Below, in pieces: positions 7,620 through 18,328 of a stretch of DNA of 64,000 bases (the stretch's first letter is position 1; each line of letters begins with the position of its first letter). The stretch comes from Rhodobacter sp. (GTDB taxonomy: Bacteria > Pseudomonadota > Alphaproteobacteria > Rhodobacterales > Rhodobacteraceae): the NCBI GenBank assembly GCA_020250175.1, contig JADCEN010000007.1:1-64000 (forward strand), read 5' to 3'. Made by a program: the position numbers and the translations under genes. The notes under the pieces were generated by a model. It searched no databases and was not told where the DNA came from. It saw only the letters and a list, made by a program, of their open reading frames with translations.

Positions 7620-9962
7620 ATGACCATCCGCGACATTTTCAACGAGATGAGCTATGGCCCCGCGCCGGAATCAAGCGCCGAGGTGCAGGCGTGGCTGGCG
7701 GCGCATGGCAACCGCTTCGGCCATTGGATTGACGGCAGCCTCACCAAGCCGGGCGAGACGTTTGCAACAAAAAAACCCGCCACCGGCACCGTACTGGCCG
7801 AAGTCACCCAAGGGTCCGAGGCCGACCTTGACGCAGCCATCGCCGCCGCCCGCCGCGCACAGCCGAAATGGGCGCGGCTTTCGGGGCATCAGCGCGCCAG
7901 GCACCTCTATGCGCTGGCCCGTCTGGTGCAGAAACACGCGCGCCTGCTGGCCGTGCTGGAAACGATGGACAATGGCAAACCGATCCGGGAAAGCCGTGAC
8001 ATCGACGTGCCGCTGGTGGCCCGGCATTTCTACTATCACGCGGGTCTTGCCCAACTGCTGGCATCCGAACTGCCGGGCATGGCCCCGCTGGGGGTCTGTG
8101 GCGCGGTGATTCCGTGGAATTTTCCGCTGCTGATGCTGGCGTGGAAGGTGGCCCCGGCCTTGGCCGCAGGCAACACCATCGTGCTGAAACCGGCCGAATA
8201 CACCCCGCTGACTGCGTTGCTGTTCGCAGAACTCAGCCGCGAGGCGGGCCTGCCGAAAGGCGTGCTGAACATCGTCACTGGCGACGGGGAAACGGGGGCG
8301 GCGCTTGTCGCCCATCCCGGCGTGGACAAGATCGCCTTCACCGGCTCCACCGCCGTGGGTCGCAAAATCCGGCAGGCCACGGCCGGCACCGGCAAGGCGC
8401 TGACGCTGGAGCTGGGTGGCAAGTCGCCCTGCATCGTCTTTGACGATGCCGATCTGGACAGCGCCATCGAAGGCCTTGTCGATGCCATCTGGTTCAATCA
8501 GGGCCAGGTATGCTGCGCCGGATCGCGCCTTCTGGTGCAGGAAGGTGTCGCGGACCGGTTCCACAGCGCGCTGAAACGCCGGATGGACGGGCTGCGCCTT
8601 GGCGACCCGCTGGACAAATGTATCGACGTGGGCGCGGTGGTGGACCCGGTCCAGCTGGCCAGGATCACCGCCATGGTCGATGCCAACCGACAGGGCGAAA
8701 CCTACCGCGCCGACACGCCGTTGCCCGCAGGCTGCTTCTATCCGCCCACGCTGATCACCGGCTTGTCCGCCGCATCGCCCCTGATGCAAGAGGAAATCTT
8801 CGGCCCGGTTCTGGTTTCGATGACCTTCCGCACCCCGGCAGAGGCGGTGGACCTGGCCAACAACAGCCGCTACGGCCTTGCCGCCACGGTCTGGACCGAG
8901 AATATCAACCTGGCGCTGGATATCGCCCCAAAGCTGAAAGCAGGCGTTGTCTGGGTGAATGCGGCCAACCTTTTTGATGCCGCCGCAGGCTTTGGCGGCA
9001 TGCGCGAGTCGGGCTTTGGCCGCGAGGGTGGCTGGGAAGGGCTGATGGCCTATCTCCAACCCGCGCAAGGTGGCAAACCGCTGAAACCCGTGACCGCCGT
9101 GCCCGCCCCGCGCGATCCGGAGGTTCCGGACCTGGACCGGACCGCAAAGCTTTACATCGGCGGCAAGCAGGCCAGGCCCGATGGCGGCTATTCCAGGGCC
9201 GTCTGGTCGGCCAGGGGCAAGCTTCTGGGCCATGTCGGCCTGGGCAACCGCAAGGACATCCGCAACGCGGTCGAGGCCGCCCATGCCGCCAAAGGCTGGG
9301 CCGGAACCACCGGCCATGCCCGCGCGCAGATCCTGTATTTCATTGCTGAAAACCTGTCGGCCCGTGCGGCCGAATTTGCCCGGCGCCTGCGCGACCTGAC
9401 CGGACGCGCGGGCGAGGCCGAGGTAGAGGCGGCGATCTCGCGCCTGTTCACCTATGCCGCCTGGGCCGACAAGTTCGACGGGGCCGCAAAATCCGTGCCG
9501 ATCCGGGGCATTGCACTTGCGATGAACGATCCCTGCGGCGTCATCGGCGCGCTTGCCCCCGATGATGTGCCGCTTCTGGGTCTGATCAGCGTCATGGCCC
9601 CGGCCATCGCCATGGGCAACACCTGCGTTCTGGTGCCAAGCGAGGCGTTCCCGCTGGCCGCCACCGACCTGTATCAGGTGCTGGAAACCTCCGACCTGCC
9701 GGACGGTGTGGTGAACATCGTCACCGGCAGCCATGCCGAACTGGCAAAGACCCTGGCGGGGCATATGGATGTGGACGCCGTCTGGTCATTTTCCTCCACC
9801 GACCTTGCCGCGCTGATCGAAGGCGAATCGGCCGGCAACCTCAAGCGGACCTGGGTCAACCGCGCCCGCAACCGCGACTGGTTCGGACCCGGGGGCGAAG
9901 GGCGCGAGTTCCTGCGGCAGGCGACCGAGGTGAAAACGGTCTGGGTGCCCTATGGGGAATGA
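7620..9962 (+). CDS. Two-domain aldehyde dehydrogenase (ALDH16-like)
   Basis: 780 residues. Residues 1 to about 480 form a complete NAD(P)-dependent aldehyde dehydrogenase: WNFPLLMLAWK, general base Glu264 in LELGGKSP, and nucleophile Cys298 in FNQGQVCCAG. Residues from about 500 to the end repeat the fold (ALAPDDVPLLGLISVMAPAI and VNIVTGS) but carry no equivalent cysteine motif, so the second domain is probably non-catalytic. This layout is that of the ALDH16 family. Directly behind deoC, it most likely removes the acetaldehyde released there; substrate use is inferred from context only. Confidence 0.88.
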   Translation: MTIRDIFNEMSYGPAPESSAEVQAWLAAHGNRFGHWIDGSLTKPGETFATKKPATGTVLAEVTQGSEADLDAAIAAARRAQPKWARLSGHQRARHLYALARLVQKHARLLAVLETMDNGKPIRESRDIDVPLVARHFYYHAGLAQLLASELPGMAPLGVCGAVIPWNFPLLMLAWKVAPALAAGNTIVLKPAEYTPLTALLFAELSREAGLPKGVLNIVTGDGETGAALVAHPGVDKIAFTGSTAVGRKIRQATAGTGKALTLELGGKSPCIVFDDADLDSAIEGLVDAIWFNQGQVCCAGSRLLVQEGVADRFHSALKRRMDGLRLGDPLDKCIDVGAVVDPVQLARITAMVDANRQGETYRADTPLPAGCFYPPTLITGLSAASPLMQEEIFGPVLVSMTFRTPAEAVDLANNSRYGLAATVWTENINLALDIAPKLKAGVVWVNAANLFDAAAGFGGMRESGFGREGGWEGLMAYLQPAQGGKPLKPVTAVPAPRDPEVPDLDRTAKLYIGGKQARPDGGYSRAVWSARGKLLGHVGLGNRKDIRNAVEAAHAAKGWAGTTGHARAQILYFIAENLSARAAEFARRLRDLTGRAGEAEVEAAISRLFTYAAWADKFDGAAKSVPIRGIALAMNDPCGVIGALAPDDVPLLGLISVMAPAIAMGNTCVLVPSEAFPLAATDLYQVLETSDLPDGVVNIVTGSHAELAKTLAGHMDVDAVWSFSSTDLAALIEGESAGNLKRTWVNRARNRDWFGPGGEGREFLRQATEVKTVWVPYGE

Positions 9963-10380
9963 GGCTGCAAGGCCCCTTGCAGCAAGGGTGTTGCCGGATC
10001 GGACGAAGAAGTTTCAATCACCCTTGACCCGCCAGTCAGGCGCGCAGGGCCGCAGCAGTATGAAATGCAGGTCCTGGCTGCCTGGCAAGCACGGTCTTCA
10101 TCCAGGATTTCATCATCAGGACAGTGCCTTGTGTCCGCCGCCCTTCACGCTGGGCAGGTGCATTCAGCGTCCTTGACCGCTTTATGGTACGGCGATCTGC
10201 TTTTCACGATCCGCTCAGGACTGGTTTGCGATCCTGCCAAATGCTCGCGGGAACGGGCGCAGAAGACCGGACAAGATGTTTGAAGTGACCTGCGCCCCGT
10301 TCCGTCTGAACTTATCCCGCTTTCATGAAAGCTGTGCGCCTGCTCCGATTGATTAAATTATCTGATCAATGGATGAATTG
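9963..10380. other. 418-bp gene-free stretch between convergent genes
   Basis: Between the ALDH stop and the end of the Lrp gene. The 9-bp hairpin right after the ALDH stop is listed separately. Beyond it are only short unrelated open frames, and the last 120 bases are more AT-rich than the surroundings. I recognise no gene, tRNA or repeat here. Confidence 0.5.
9964..9983 (+). terminator. Hairpin directly after the ALDH gene
   Basis: GCTGCAAGG pairs perfectly with CCTTGCAGC around a CC centre, beginning one base after the stop codon. There is no T-run downstream, so it may be a 3'-end stabiliser or a weak terminator rather than a classical one. Confidence 0.4.
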
Positions 10381-10881
10381 TCATGCGCTTTTCCTCAGCC
10401 GCTCTTCCAGCACCTCAAACGGCAACCCCGGCTCATCCTTGGCGCAGCGGATCACCAGGCTGGTCTTCACGCTGGCCACATTGTCCGCCGATGTCAGCTC
10501 GGCCGTCAGGAAGCGCTGAAAGGTGGACAGATCGGGGGCCACGCATTTCAGGATGAAATCGATCTCGCCGTTCAGCATGTGGCATTCGCGCACCAGCGGC
10601 CAGGCCCGCGCCCGCGCCTCAAAGGCCGAAAGATCAACCTCCGCCTGGCTTTGCAGGCGCACCATGGCGAAAACCTGCACTTCAAAGCCCAGTTCGCGCG
10701 TATCGATATCGGCGTGATAGCCACGGATAAAGCCGGCCTCTTCCAGCGTGCGGACCCGGCGCAGGCAGGGCGGGGCGGAAATACCCACCCGCTTTGCCAG
10801 TTCGACATTGGTCATCCGGCCATCGGCCTGCAATTCGGCCAGGATGTGGCGGTCGATGGGGTCCAGCTTCGATCCGGCCAT
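10381..10881 (-). CDS. Lrp/AsnC family transcriptional regulator
   Basis: 166 residues. An N-terminal winged helix-turn-helix (LDPIDRHILAELQADGRM and VGISAPPCLRRVRTLEEAG) is followed by an alpha-beta effector domain (RAM/AsnC ligand type). The ATG at 10881 was chosen because it has AGGAG about 9 bases upstream and the family's usual N-terminus; the frame stays open further upstream without similarity. It is divergent from thioredoxin reductase with 197 bases between them. These proteins usually sense amino acids; the ligand here is unknown. Confidence 0.9.
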   Translation of the reverse strand: MAGSKLDPIDRHILAELQADGRMTNVELAKRVGISAPPCLRRVRTLEEAGFIRGYHADIDTRELGFEVQVFAMVRLQSQAEVDLSAFEARARAWPLVRECHMLNGEIDFILKCVAPDLSTFQRFLTAELTSADNVASVKTSLVIRCAKDEPGLPFEVLEERLRKSA

Positions 10882-10913
10882 GTGCGGGGTCTCCTGTTCG
10901 CAGGGATATGTAA

Positions 10914-12017
<1,104 letters not shown>

Positions 12018-12261
12018 AAAGCCCCTGTTCTGGCGTCACTCGGGGAACAGGTTTCTGCGCTGCGGGTTGAATCGCGGAAATTCGGCCCGCCTGACCCCGT
12101 AAGTCAGGACGGCTGTCGCAGCCCTGTGGCGGGCTTTGAAATTTGCGCCTCATTTTGCCGCCGTCTGCTGTGTCCGCTTGAAACTTCGCACGCTCGCGGG
12201 CTAATCCGCGCCGACCGGGCGGCCTGTCGCGCGGCCATCCGTTCGCGTGCAAAGGCTGTTC

Positions 12262-13962
12262 ATGTCCATCCATGCCCCCATCCCGGAATTATACGTCTCG
12301 TCCGACTCTGCGGCCAAGCTGAAGGTCGCGGCGGCCAGCCTGCCATCCTGGGACCTGACGGCGCGGCAGCTGTGCGATCTGGAATTGCTGATGAACGGCG
12401 GCTTCCACCCGCTCCGGGGATTTCAGTCGCAGGCCGATTACGTTGGCACCGTGGAGTCCCTGCGCATCGGCGATGGTTCCCTCTGGCCCATCCCCGTCAC
12501 GCTTGATGTGTCGGAGAAATTCGCCGAAGGCGTGGCTCCCGGCCAGGACATCGCCCTGCGCGACCAGGAAGGGGTGATCCTGGCGATCCTGTCGGTGACC
12601 GACAAATGGGTGCCGGACAAGGCGAACGAGGCGCTCAAGGTCTTTGGTGCCGATGATCTGGCCCATCCGGCGGTGAACTATCTGCACAATGTTGCGGGCC
12701 CGGTCTACCTGGGTGGCCCGGTGACCGGCATCCAGCAGCCGGTGCATTATGATTTCAAGGCCCGCCGCGACACGCCCAATGAACTGCGCGCCTATTTCCG
12801 CAAGCTGGGCTGGCGGCGCATCGTGGCGTTTCAAACGCGCAATCCGCTGCACCGCGCGCATCAGGAACTGACCTTCCGCGCCGCGCGCGAAGCCCAGGCG
12901 AACCTGCTGATCCACCCGGTTGTCGGCATGACCAGGCCGGGCGATGTCGATCATTTTACCCGCGTGCGCTGCTATGAGGCGGTGCTGGATCAATACCCGG
13001 CCTCGACCACGCATCTGTCGCTGCTGAACCTTGCCATGCGCATGGCAGGCCCGCGCGAGGCGCTGTGGCATGCCATCATCCGCCGCAATCACGGCTTGAC
13101 CCATTTCATCGTCGGCCGCGATCATGCCGGTCCGGGCAAGAACAGCCAGGGCCGGGATTTCTACGGCCCCTATGACGCGCAGGCGCTGGTGGCACAGCAT
13201 CAGGCAGAAATCGGCATCGAAATGGTCGATTTCAAACAGATGGTCTATGTGCAGGAAAAGGCGCAATACTATCCGGTGGATGAGGTGCCCGAAGGCTCTA
13301 CCGTGCTGGATATCTCGGGTACCGAACTGCGCCGCCGTCTACGCGAAGGGCTGGAAATTCCTGACTGGTTCAGCTTTCCGCAGGTCGTCACCGAACTGCG
13401 CCGCACCTCGCCCGCGCGGTCGAAGCAGGGCTTCACCGTGTTCTTCACCGGCCTGTCCGGATCGGGAAAATCCACCATCGCCAATGCGCTGATGGTCAAG
13501 CTGATGGAAATGGGCGGCCGCCCGGTGACACTGCTGGACGGCGATGTGGTGCGCAAGCACCTGTCGTCAGAGCTGGGCTTTTCCAGGGAACACCGCGACA
13601 TCAACATCAAGCGCATCGGCTATGTCGCATCCGAGATCACCAAGAACGGCGGCATCGCCATCTGCGCGCCCATCGCGCCCTACAGCGCCACGCGGCGGGC
13701 GGTGCGCGAGATGATCGAACACTATGGTGCCTTCATCGAGGTCCACGTCGCCACCGCGATCGAGGAATGCGAACGGCGCGACCGCAAGGGCCTGTACAAG
13801 CTGGCCCGCGAAGGCAAGATCAAGGAATTCACCGGAATCTCAGACCCCTATGAGGCCCCCGTCACACCGGAGCTGCGCCTGGACACCGAAAGTGTCGAGG
13901 TGGATCATTGCGCGCATCAGGTCATTCTGAAGCTGGAACAGATGGGTCTGATCACCGCCTGA
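12262..13962 (+). CDS. Bifunctional sulfate adenylyltransferase / adenylylsulfate kinase
   Basis: 566 residues. The N-terminal part is a Sat-type ATP sulfurylase (TRNPLHRAHQEL with the HxxH-type nucleotide site, and GRDHAGPGKNSQG). The C-terminal part, from about residue 390, is an APS kinase with P-loop GLSGSGKST near residue 397 and LLDGDVVRKHLSSELGFS. Together they convert sulfate to APS and then PAPS, feeding cysteine synthesis or sulfation. The ATG at 12262 has AAAGG seven bases upstream and is preferred over a GTG five codons earlier. No other sulfur-assimilation gene is adjacent. Confidence 0.93.
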   Translation: MSIHAPIPELYVSSDSAAKLKVAAASLPSWDLTARQLCDLELLMNGGFHPLRGFQSQADYVGTVESLRIGDGSLWPIPVTLDVSEKFAEGVAPGQDIALRDQEGVILAILSVTDKWVPDKANEALKVFGADDLAHPAVNYLHNVAGPVYLGGPVTGIQQPVHYDFKARRDTPNELRAYFRKLGWRRIVAFQTRNPLHRAHQELTFRAAREAQANLLIHPVVGMTRPGDVDHFTRVRCYEAVLDQYPASTTHLSLLNLAMRMAGPREALWHAIIRRNHGLTHFIVGRDHAGPGKNSQGRDFYGPYDAQALVAQHQAEIGIEMVDFKQMVYVQEKAQYYPVDEVPEGSTVLDISGTELRRRLREGLEIPDWFSFPQVVTELRRTSPARSKQGFTVFFTGLSGSGKSTIANALMVKLMEMGGRPVTLLDGDVVRKHLSSELGFSREHRDINIKRIGYVASEITKNGGIAICAPIAPYSATRRAVREMIEHYGAFIEVHVATAIEECERRDRKGLYKLAREGKIKEFTGISDPYEAPVTPELRLDTESVEVDHCAHQVILKLEQMGLITA

Positions 13963-14245
13963 TACGGTGTCTGACGGGTCATGCCCCAGAAAGGGCCGAT
14001 GCCGACTGCGGCCCTTGCGGTCTTGCGGTCAGGCCATCGGGCCAAGCATATGCCAAGTTCCGCGATCCATGTTGCGCGTCATGGGGATATGCCCCTTTAC
14101 GCGCCGGTCGGTGCCGGTACCGCCGATCACCGCGTGCAGTTGTGGCGCATCTGCCGAAATCCCGTGCCCGCTGCCACGATCAATGTCTTGCCCCGCTGCG
14201 GGGACGGACCTGCCCGTGCCGAAACCGCGCAGACCCGGATGCGAC

Positions 14246-14473
14246 TTAATGCGCGTTGACCGGGGCCAGATCGTTCTGGCGCGCCAGCGCAAAGGCCATC
14301 CAGCGGTCGCGTACCAGCGCAACCCGCTCGCCATTGGGGCGGTGGACGGAATACAGCGTCTGGGCGCCTTCGGCTTGCTCGCGGATTGCGTCCGGCAGGT
14401 CCGCAACCGCAACGGGAAGAATATAGACGATCCGGTCGCCCTCATCGGGAATGGCGTTGAATGTCGTGTTCAT
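14246..14473 (-). CDS. DUF1150 family protein
   Basis: 75 residues. Matches the short DUF1150 family found beside small heat-shock genes in alphaproteobacteria, with core ALVRDRWMAFALARQNDLAPVNAH. It starts in a 4-bp ATGA overlap with the hsp20 gene and has AGGAG upstream, so the two are co-translated. Function unknown; the genetic link points to protein-folding stress. Confidence 0.85.
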   Translation of the reverse strand: MNTTFNAIPDEGDRIVYILPVAVADLPDAIREQAEGAQTLYSVHRPNGERVALVRDRWMAFALARQNDLAPVNAH

Positions 14474-14898
14474 CGGCGTTCTCCTGTTCCGCATCCGATC
14501 CTGATTGTCTGCACGACCGTTTCCGGCGCAGACCGCCGCAGGTCGATATGCAGCAAACCGTTTTCCATCGTCGCCCCCGCCACCTCGACACCGTCGGCCA
14601 GCACGAAGCTGCGCTGAAAGGCGCGGGCGGCAATGCCCCTGTGCAGGAAGACCCGGCTGCCGTCATCATCCGACTGGCGACCCCGGATCACAAGCTGCCG
14701 GTCCTCGACGGTGATCGCAAGATCGTCCTCGCGGAACCCGGCCACGGCCAGCGTGATCCGATAGGCGTTGTCGGCCACGGCTTCGATATTGAACGGAGGG
14801 TAGCTTTCGGACGCGGCTTTCGATGTCCGCTCGACCAGCCGTTCCAGCTGTTCGAACCCCAGAAGATGGGGATGCGCCCCGAAGCTCAGTTTCGTCAT
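14470..14898 (-). CDS. Small heat-shock protein (Hsp20 / alpha-crystallin domain)
   Basis: 142 residues. The central alpha-crystallin domain (YPPFNIEAVADNAYRITLAVAGF onward in short) includes GFREDDLAITVEDRQLVIRG and ends in a beta-strand region (MENGLLHIDLRR). An ATP-independent chaperone that holds unfolding proteins. The ATG at 14898 has GAGGA eight bases upstream; an in-frame ATG a few codons earlier is possible. A sigma-32-like promoter and a tandem repeat lie in the upstream leader. Confidence 0.92.
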   Translation of the reverse strand: MTKLSFGAHPHLLGFEQLERLVERTSKAASESYPPFNIEAVADNAYRITLAVAGFREDDLAITVEDRQLVIRGRQSDDDGSRVFLHRGIAARAFQRSFVLADGVEVAGATMENGLLHIDLRRSAPETVVQTIRIGCGTGERR

Positions 14899-14919
14899 TC
14901 CCTGTGTCCTCATGATCAA

Positions 14920-14953
14920 GCGACAGGCAGCTAAGCCCCCGCGACAGGCAGCT
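14920..14953 (-). repeat. Tandem 13-bp repeat in the hsp20 leader
   Basis: GCGACAGGCAGCT occurs at 14920-14932 and again at 14941-14953, 21 bp apart (about two helical turns). Both copies fall between the predicted -10 box and the hsp20 start codon. Read in the mRNA sense each copy contains CCUGUC, which can pair with ACAGG just before the start codon. It could be an RNA-level control site or a protein-binding repeat; neither is established. Confidence 0.5.
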
Positions 14954-14963
14954 TATGGAGGGG

Positions 14964-14993
14964 AATATGGGATCGGCCCGCCCCTTGCACAAG
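14964..14993 (-). promoter_or_regulatory. Sigma-32 (RpoH)-like promoter of hsp20
   Basis: Read on the minus strand, CTTGTGC (14993-14987) and CCCATATT (14971-14964) are separated by 15 bases. This fits the heat-shock pattern CTTG...CCCATnT. A start about 7 bases downstream would give a leader of roughly 60 bases before the hsp20 ATG. Confidence 0.55.
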
Positions 14994-15088
14994 GCCTGTC
15001 ACCTGCCCAGATTTCTTCCCGTACTGCCCGAAAACCGCTATAGTCGTGCGACGGGCAAAGACCGACTCGGGAATTGAGCCAAAGCCAG

Positions 15089-15307
15089 ATGAACGCGCCG
15101 TCCGAACTCAACTTCGAAGAGATGCTCCGCATCCGGCTGGAGGTTCTCCGCCGGGAACACCGTGATCTTGATGATGCAATCCACGCGCTGGCCGGCGGCG
15201 GGCGGGCCGATGCGCTGACATTGCATCGCCTGAAAAAGCAGAAGCTGGCGCTGAAGGATCAGATCGTGCGCATCGAGGATCAGCTGATTCCCGATATCAT
15301 CGCCTGA
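15089..15307 (+). CDS. YdcH family (DUF465) small protein
   Basis: 72 residues, mostly helical with a heptad-like pattern: [16 protein letters not shown] and [19 protein letters not shown]. This matches the DUF465/YdcH family, whose function is unknown. The ATG at 15089 was chosen; an in-frame TTG five codons earlier is also possible. It precedes purE by 58 bases in the same direction. Confidence 0.85.
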   Translation: MNAPSELNFEEMLRIRLEVLRREHRDLDDAIHALAGGGRADALTLHRLKKQKLALKDQIVRIEDQLIPDIIA

Positions 15308-15365
15308 ACCTTGCCCCTGCCGGTCGCGCGACTATAGTGCGCGCCTTGGTTTGGCGGGGGCAGGA

Positions 15366-15851
15366 ATGGGCGTTCAGGTGGGAATTGTCATGGGCAGCCA
15401 GTCCGACTGGCCAACCATGAAGGAAGCCGCACAGGTTCTGGACGATCTTGGCGTCCTGTGGGAGGCGAAGATCGTCTCGGCGCACCGCACGCCTGACCGG
15501 CTCTGGTCCTATGGCACCTCGGCAGTGGCGCGCGGCCTGCGGGTGATTATCGCAGGTGCAGGCGGGGCTGCGCATCTGCCCGGCATGATGGCGTCGAAAA
15601 CGCGGCTTCCCGTAATCGGTGTGCCGGTGCTGACCCGTGCTTTGTCCGGCCTGGACAGCCTGTATTCCATCGTGCAGATGCCCAAGGGCTATCCTGTGGC
15701 CACCATGGCCATTGGCGGCACCGGCGCGGCGAATGCCGGCCTGATGGCTGCCGCAATTCTTGCCCTGTCCGACCCCGACCTTGCCCGCCGCCTGGAAGAC
15801 TGGCGCGACAGCCTCTCGGCGTCGATCCCCGAGGAACCGCAGGATGACTGA
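15366..15851 (+). CDS. purE: 5-(carboxyamino)imidazole ribonucleotide mutase
   Basis: 161 residues. Class I Pur[14 protein letters not shown] at the N-terminus (phosphate/CAIR binding), then [11 protein letters not shown], and [13 protein letters not shown]. Converts N5-CAIR to CAIR in purine synthesis. GGGGGCAGGA directly precedes the ATG. It overlaps purK by 8 bases. Confidence 0.95.
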   Translation: MGVQVGIVMGSQSDWPTMKEAAQVLDDLGVLWEAKIVSAHRTPDRLWSYGTSAVARGLRVIIAGAGGAAHLPGMMASKTRLPVIGVPVLTRALSGLDSLYSIVQMPKGYPVATMAIGGTGAANAGLMAAAILALSDPDLARRLEDWRDSLSASIPEEPQDD

Positions 15852-16914
15852 GCCGCTGCCCCCCGGTGCGGTGATCGGGATACTTGGGGGCGGGCAACTG
15901 GGCCGGATGTTGTCGGTTGCCGCCGCCCGTCTGGGGTATCGCACCCATGTCTATGAACCGGGTGCGGCCCCGCCCGCCGCCGATGTCGCCCATGCGGTGA
16001 CCACCGCAGGCTATGACAATGCAGCGGCCCTTGCCGCCTTTGCCGGTGCCGTCGATGTCATAACCTATGAATTCGAGAATGTGCCAACCGCCGCACTCGA
16101 CCTGCTGGAAAGCCTGACGCCCATCCACCCAAGCCGCCGCGCCCTGGCCATCAGCCAGGACCGGCTGGCCGAAAAGGCCTTTCTCAACGGCATCGGCCTG
16201 ACCACAGCGCCCTATGCCGCCGTGACCACCGCCGAGGATCTTGCGGCGGCGCTGGCCCGGATCGGCTGCCCTTCGATCCTGAAGACGACACGGCTGGGAT
16301 ATGACGGCAAGGGTCAGGCCCGGATCAGGTCCGCCGCCGAAGCCGCCGCCGCCCTTGCGGCGATGCAGGGCGCGGCGGCCGTGCTGGAAGGGTTCGTTCA
16401 CTTCACGCATGAGGTTTCGGTGATTGCCGCCCGTGGCATGGACGGCTCGGTCGCCTGTTATGACCCGGGCGAGAATCTGCACCGCGACGGCATCCTGCAG
16501 TCCACCACCGTGCCCGCGCGCCTGACCCCGGGCCAGCGCAGCGATGCCATCCTGGCGGCGGCCCGCATCGTGAATGCCCTGGACTATGTTGGCGTGCTGG
16601 GGGTTGAGCTGTTCGTCACGCCCGAAGGGCTGATCGTGAACGAGATTGCGCCGCGCGTCCACAACTCGGGCCACTGGACGCAGAACGGCTGCGCGGTGGA
16701 CCAGTTCGAACAGCACATCCGCGCCATCACCGGCTGGCCCCTGGGCGACGGCGGACGGCACAGCGACGTGACGATGGAAAACCTGGTCGGCGATGACATT
16801 GCCCGCATCCCGCAGATCGCCCGCGAACGCAACGCTGCGCTGCATCTTTACGGCAAGGCAGAGGCACGTCCGGGGCGCAAGATGGGCCATGTGAACCGCA
16901 TCATGGGGCGTTGA
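15844..16914 (+). CDS. purK: 5-(carboxyamino)imidazole ribonucleotide synthase
   Basis: 356 residues, ATP-grasp fold. [12 protein letters not shown] at the N-terminus, then the ATP-grasp core ([27 protein letters not shown]) and the metal/active-site segment [15 protein letters not shown]. Uses ATP and bicarbonate to make N5-CAIR from AIR, the substrate of PurE. Its start lies inside the last codons of purE, which implies translational coupling. Confidence 0.95.
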   Translation: MTEPLPPGAVIGILGGGQLGRMLSVAAARLGYRTHVYEPGAAPPAADVAHAVTTAGYDNAAALAAFAGAVDVITYEFENVPTAALDLLESLTPIHPSRRALAISQDRLAEKAFLNGIGLTTAPYAAVTTAEDLAAALARIGCPSILKTTRLGYDGKGQARIRSAAEAAAALAAMQGAAAVLEGFVHFTHEVSVIAARGMDGSVACYDPGENLHRDGILQSTTVPARLTPGQRSDAILAAARIVNALDYVGVLGVELFVTPEGLIVNEIAPRVHNSGHWTQNGCAVDQFEQHIRAITGWPLGDGGRHSDVTMENLVGDDIARIPQIARERNAALHLYGKAEARPGRKMGHVNRIMGR

Positions 16915-17067
16915 CGCGGCAGCGGTCCGGCAGGGCGCTGAAAAAGCAATCCGCCTGCCTGCCGGGAAAATCTTCCCGATCCGGGCAAAGGGATTGGCCC
17001 TGCGGGCGAAAGAGTTTCCCGCTGTTCGGTCAGGCAGCCCCTGCGGACGGCACTTTTCAGAACGCTG

Positions 17068-17811
17068 CTAGGGTGCAGTGACCCTCAGCAGCCGGACCGC
17101 CTCAGTCAGCGTCATTTCGGGCGCAAAGGCGCCGGTTTCAAGGAACCGGATCGTTTGCGCGATGACCACCGGGTTCAGCATCATGAAGGTATGTGTCACC
17201 GGCAGCACGATATGGTCGGTCATCCCCGCCACCCTTGTGCTGGCCACCGACACCTTGCCATCATCCGCCCCCGGAATGACCGAGGAGTAGATCGGGTTCA
17301 GCGACCGGTCGCCTGCAATCACCCCCAGTTCGAAATCCGGCAGCGGCAGCTTGACCGGGACCGAACCCGGCCCGGTGCCCAGTTCCAGCCCGGCCGGCCC
17401 GCTCACCCATTCGAAAGCCGCAATAGCCCCCAGCGCATCGACAAGTTCGGACCCCTGGTTCGGCGGTGCCAGCATGACAACCCGGCCCATATCGGCCGGT
17501 CGGTGCTGCGCCAGCCAGATACGGGCCAGTATCCCCCCCATCGAATGCGTCACGAAACTGATGCGGTCCTTGCCGCATTCGGTCACCGCAGGGCCTACAT
17601 AGCTTTCCGCCAGTTCGCGCACTGGCAGCCTGGTTGACGGGTATTTCACATTGATCACGCGAAAGCCCCGCGCCGACAGCGCCGCATCCATCGCCAGAAG
17701 CGAGGCTTCGGTCCGCGCCAGGCCATGCAGCAGCACCACGCATTCGGCGCGGGCAGAACCCGCCGCCCCTGAAGACAGAAAAACGATCAGCAAAAGGATC
17801 AGCCAGCGCAT
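17068..17811 (-). CDS. Exported alpha/beta hydrolase, lipase-like
   Basis: 247 residues. A clear signal peptide (hydrophobic [15 protein letters not shown], cleavage near ARA-E) is followed by an alpha/beta hydrolase fold: [14 protein letters not shown] forms the oxyanion region and [10 protein letters not shown] carries the nucleophile Ser in a T-H-S-M-G variant of the elbow. Probably a periplasmic esterase or lipase; the substrate is unknown. It faces purK with a 150-base gap that contains short hairpins. Confidence 0.85.
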   Translation of the reverse strand: MRWLILLLIVFLSSGAAGSARAECVVLLHGLARTEASLLAMDAALSARGFRVINVKYPSTRLPVRELAESYVGPAVTECGKDRISFVTHSMGGILARIWLAQHRPADMGRVVMLAPPNQGSELVDALGAIAAFEWVSGPAGLELGTGPGSVPVKLPLPDFELGVIAGDRSLNPIYSSVIPGADDGKVSVASTRVAGMTDHIVLPVTHTFMMLNPVVIAQTIRFLETGAFAPEMTLTEAVRLLRVTAP

Positions 17812-17875
17812 GGCGGCATCCTATCTGATCTGCAGGGCATGGACAAACGGCCGTTCCCGCGCCAGCTTGCCGGGC

Positions 17876-18328
17876 ATGAACAATCGCCCGCCGCGCGTCG
17901 CCGCCCGCGCCCTGATCCTGCATGAAGACCGGCTTCTGCTGGTGAACGCCTATCCGGGCGGGCGGTCCGACCTGTGGTGCGCGCCGGGCGGCGGGGTACG
18001 ACCGGGCCAGTCGCTGCACGAAAATCTGCTCCGCGAGGTGCATGAGGAAACCGGCCTGACCGTAACCGTCGGCGCGCCCTGCCTGATCAACGAATTCCAC
18101 GATCCCGACAGCGGCTTTCATCAGGTGGACCTGTTCTTTCGCTGCACCATCGCAGCGGGCACCCTTTCAGAGAGTTGGCGCGACCCCGAACGCGTGGTCA
18201 CCCGGCGGCACTTTTTTGCGCGTGCCGATCTGGACCTGGGACGCATCCGCTTCAAGCCCGACAGCCTGCCGGCCGCCGCCTGGGATGGCGTGCTGGCCTA
18301 TGACCCGCTGGAGGTGATCGTGCGATGA
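17876..18328 (+). CDS. NUDIX hydrolase
   Basis: 150 residues. The Nudix box is visible: GGGVRPGQSLHENLLREV followed by HEETGL, matching G-x5-E-x7-R-E-x2-E-E-x-G with an H in place of the first E. Such enzymes hydrolyse nucleoside diphosphate derivatives; the substrate is not predictable. The stop overlaps the next gene by ATGA. Confidence 0.9.
   Translation: MNNRPPRVAARALILHEDRLLLVNAYPGGRSDLWCAPGGGVRPGQSLHENLLREVHEETGLTVTVGAPCLINEFHDPDSGFHQVDLFFRCTIAAGTLSESWRDPERVVTRRHFFARADLDLGRIRFKPDSLPAAAWDGVLAYDPLEVIVR

Noticed and set aside
13981..14259. 92-codon plus-strand frame after the ATP sulfurylase gene
   Set aside because: No ribosome-binding site or similarity; it overlaps the end of the well-supported DUF1150 gene on the other strand.
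16915..17067. Third copy of the structured repeat
   Set aside because: The gap has GC-rich hairpins and a CAGGCAG motif but none of the three shared blocks.
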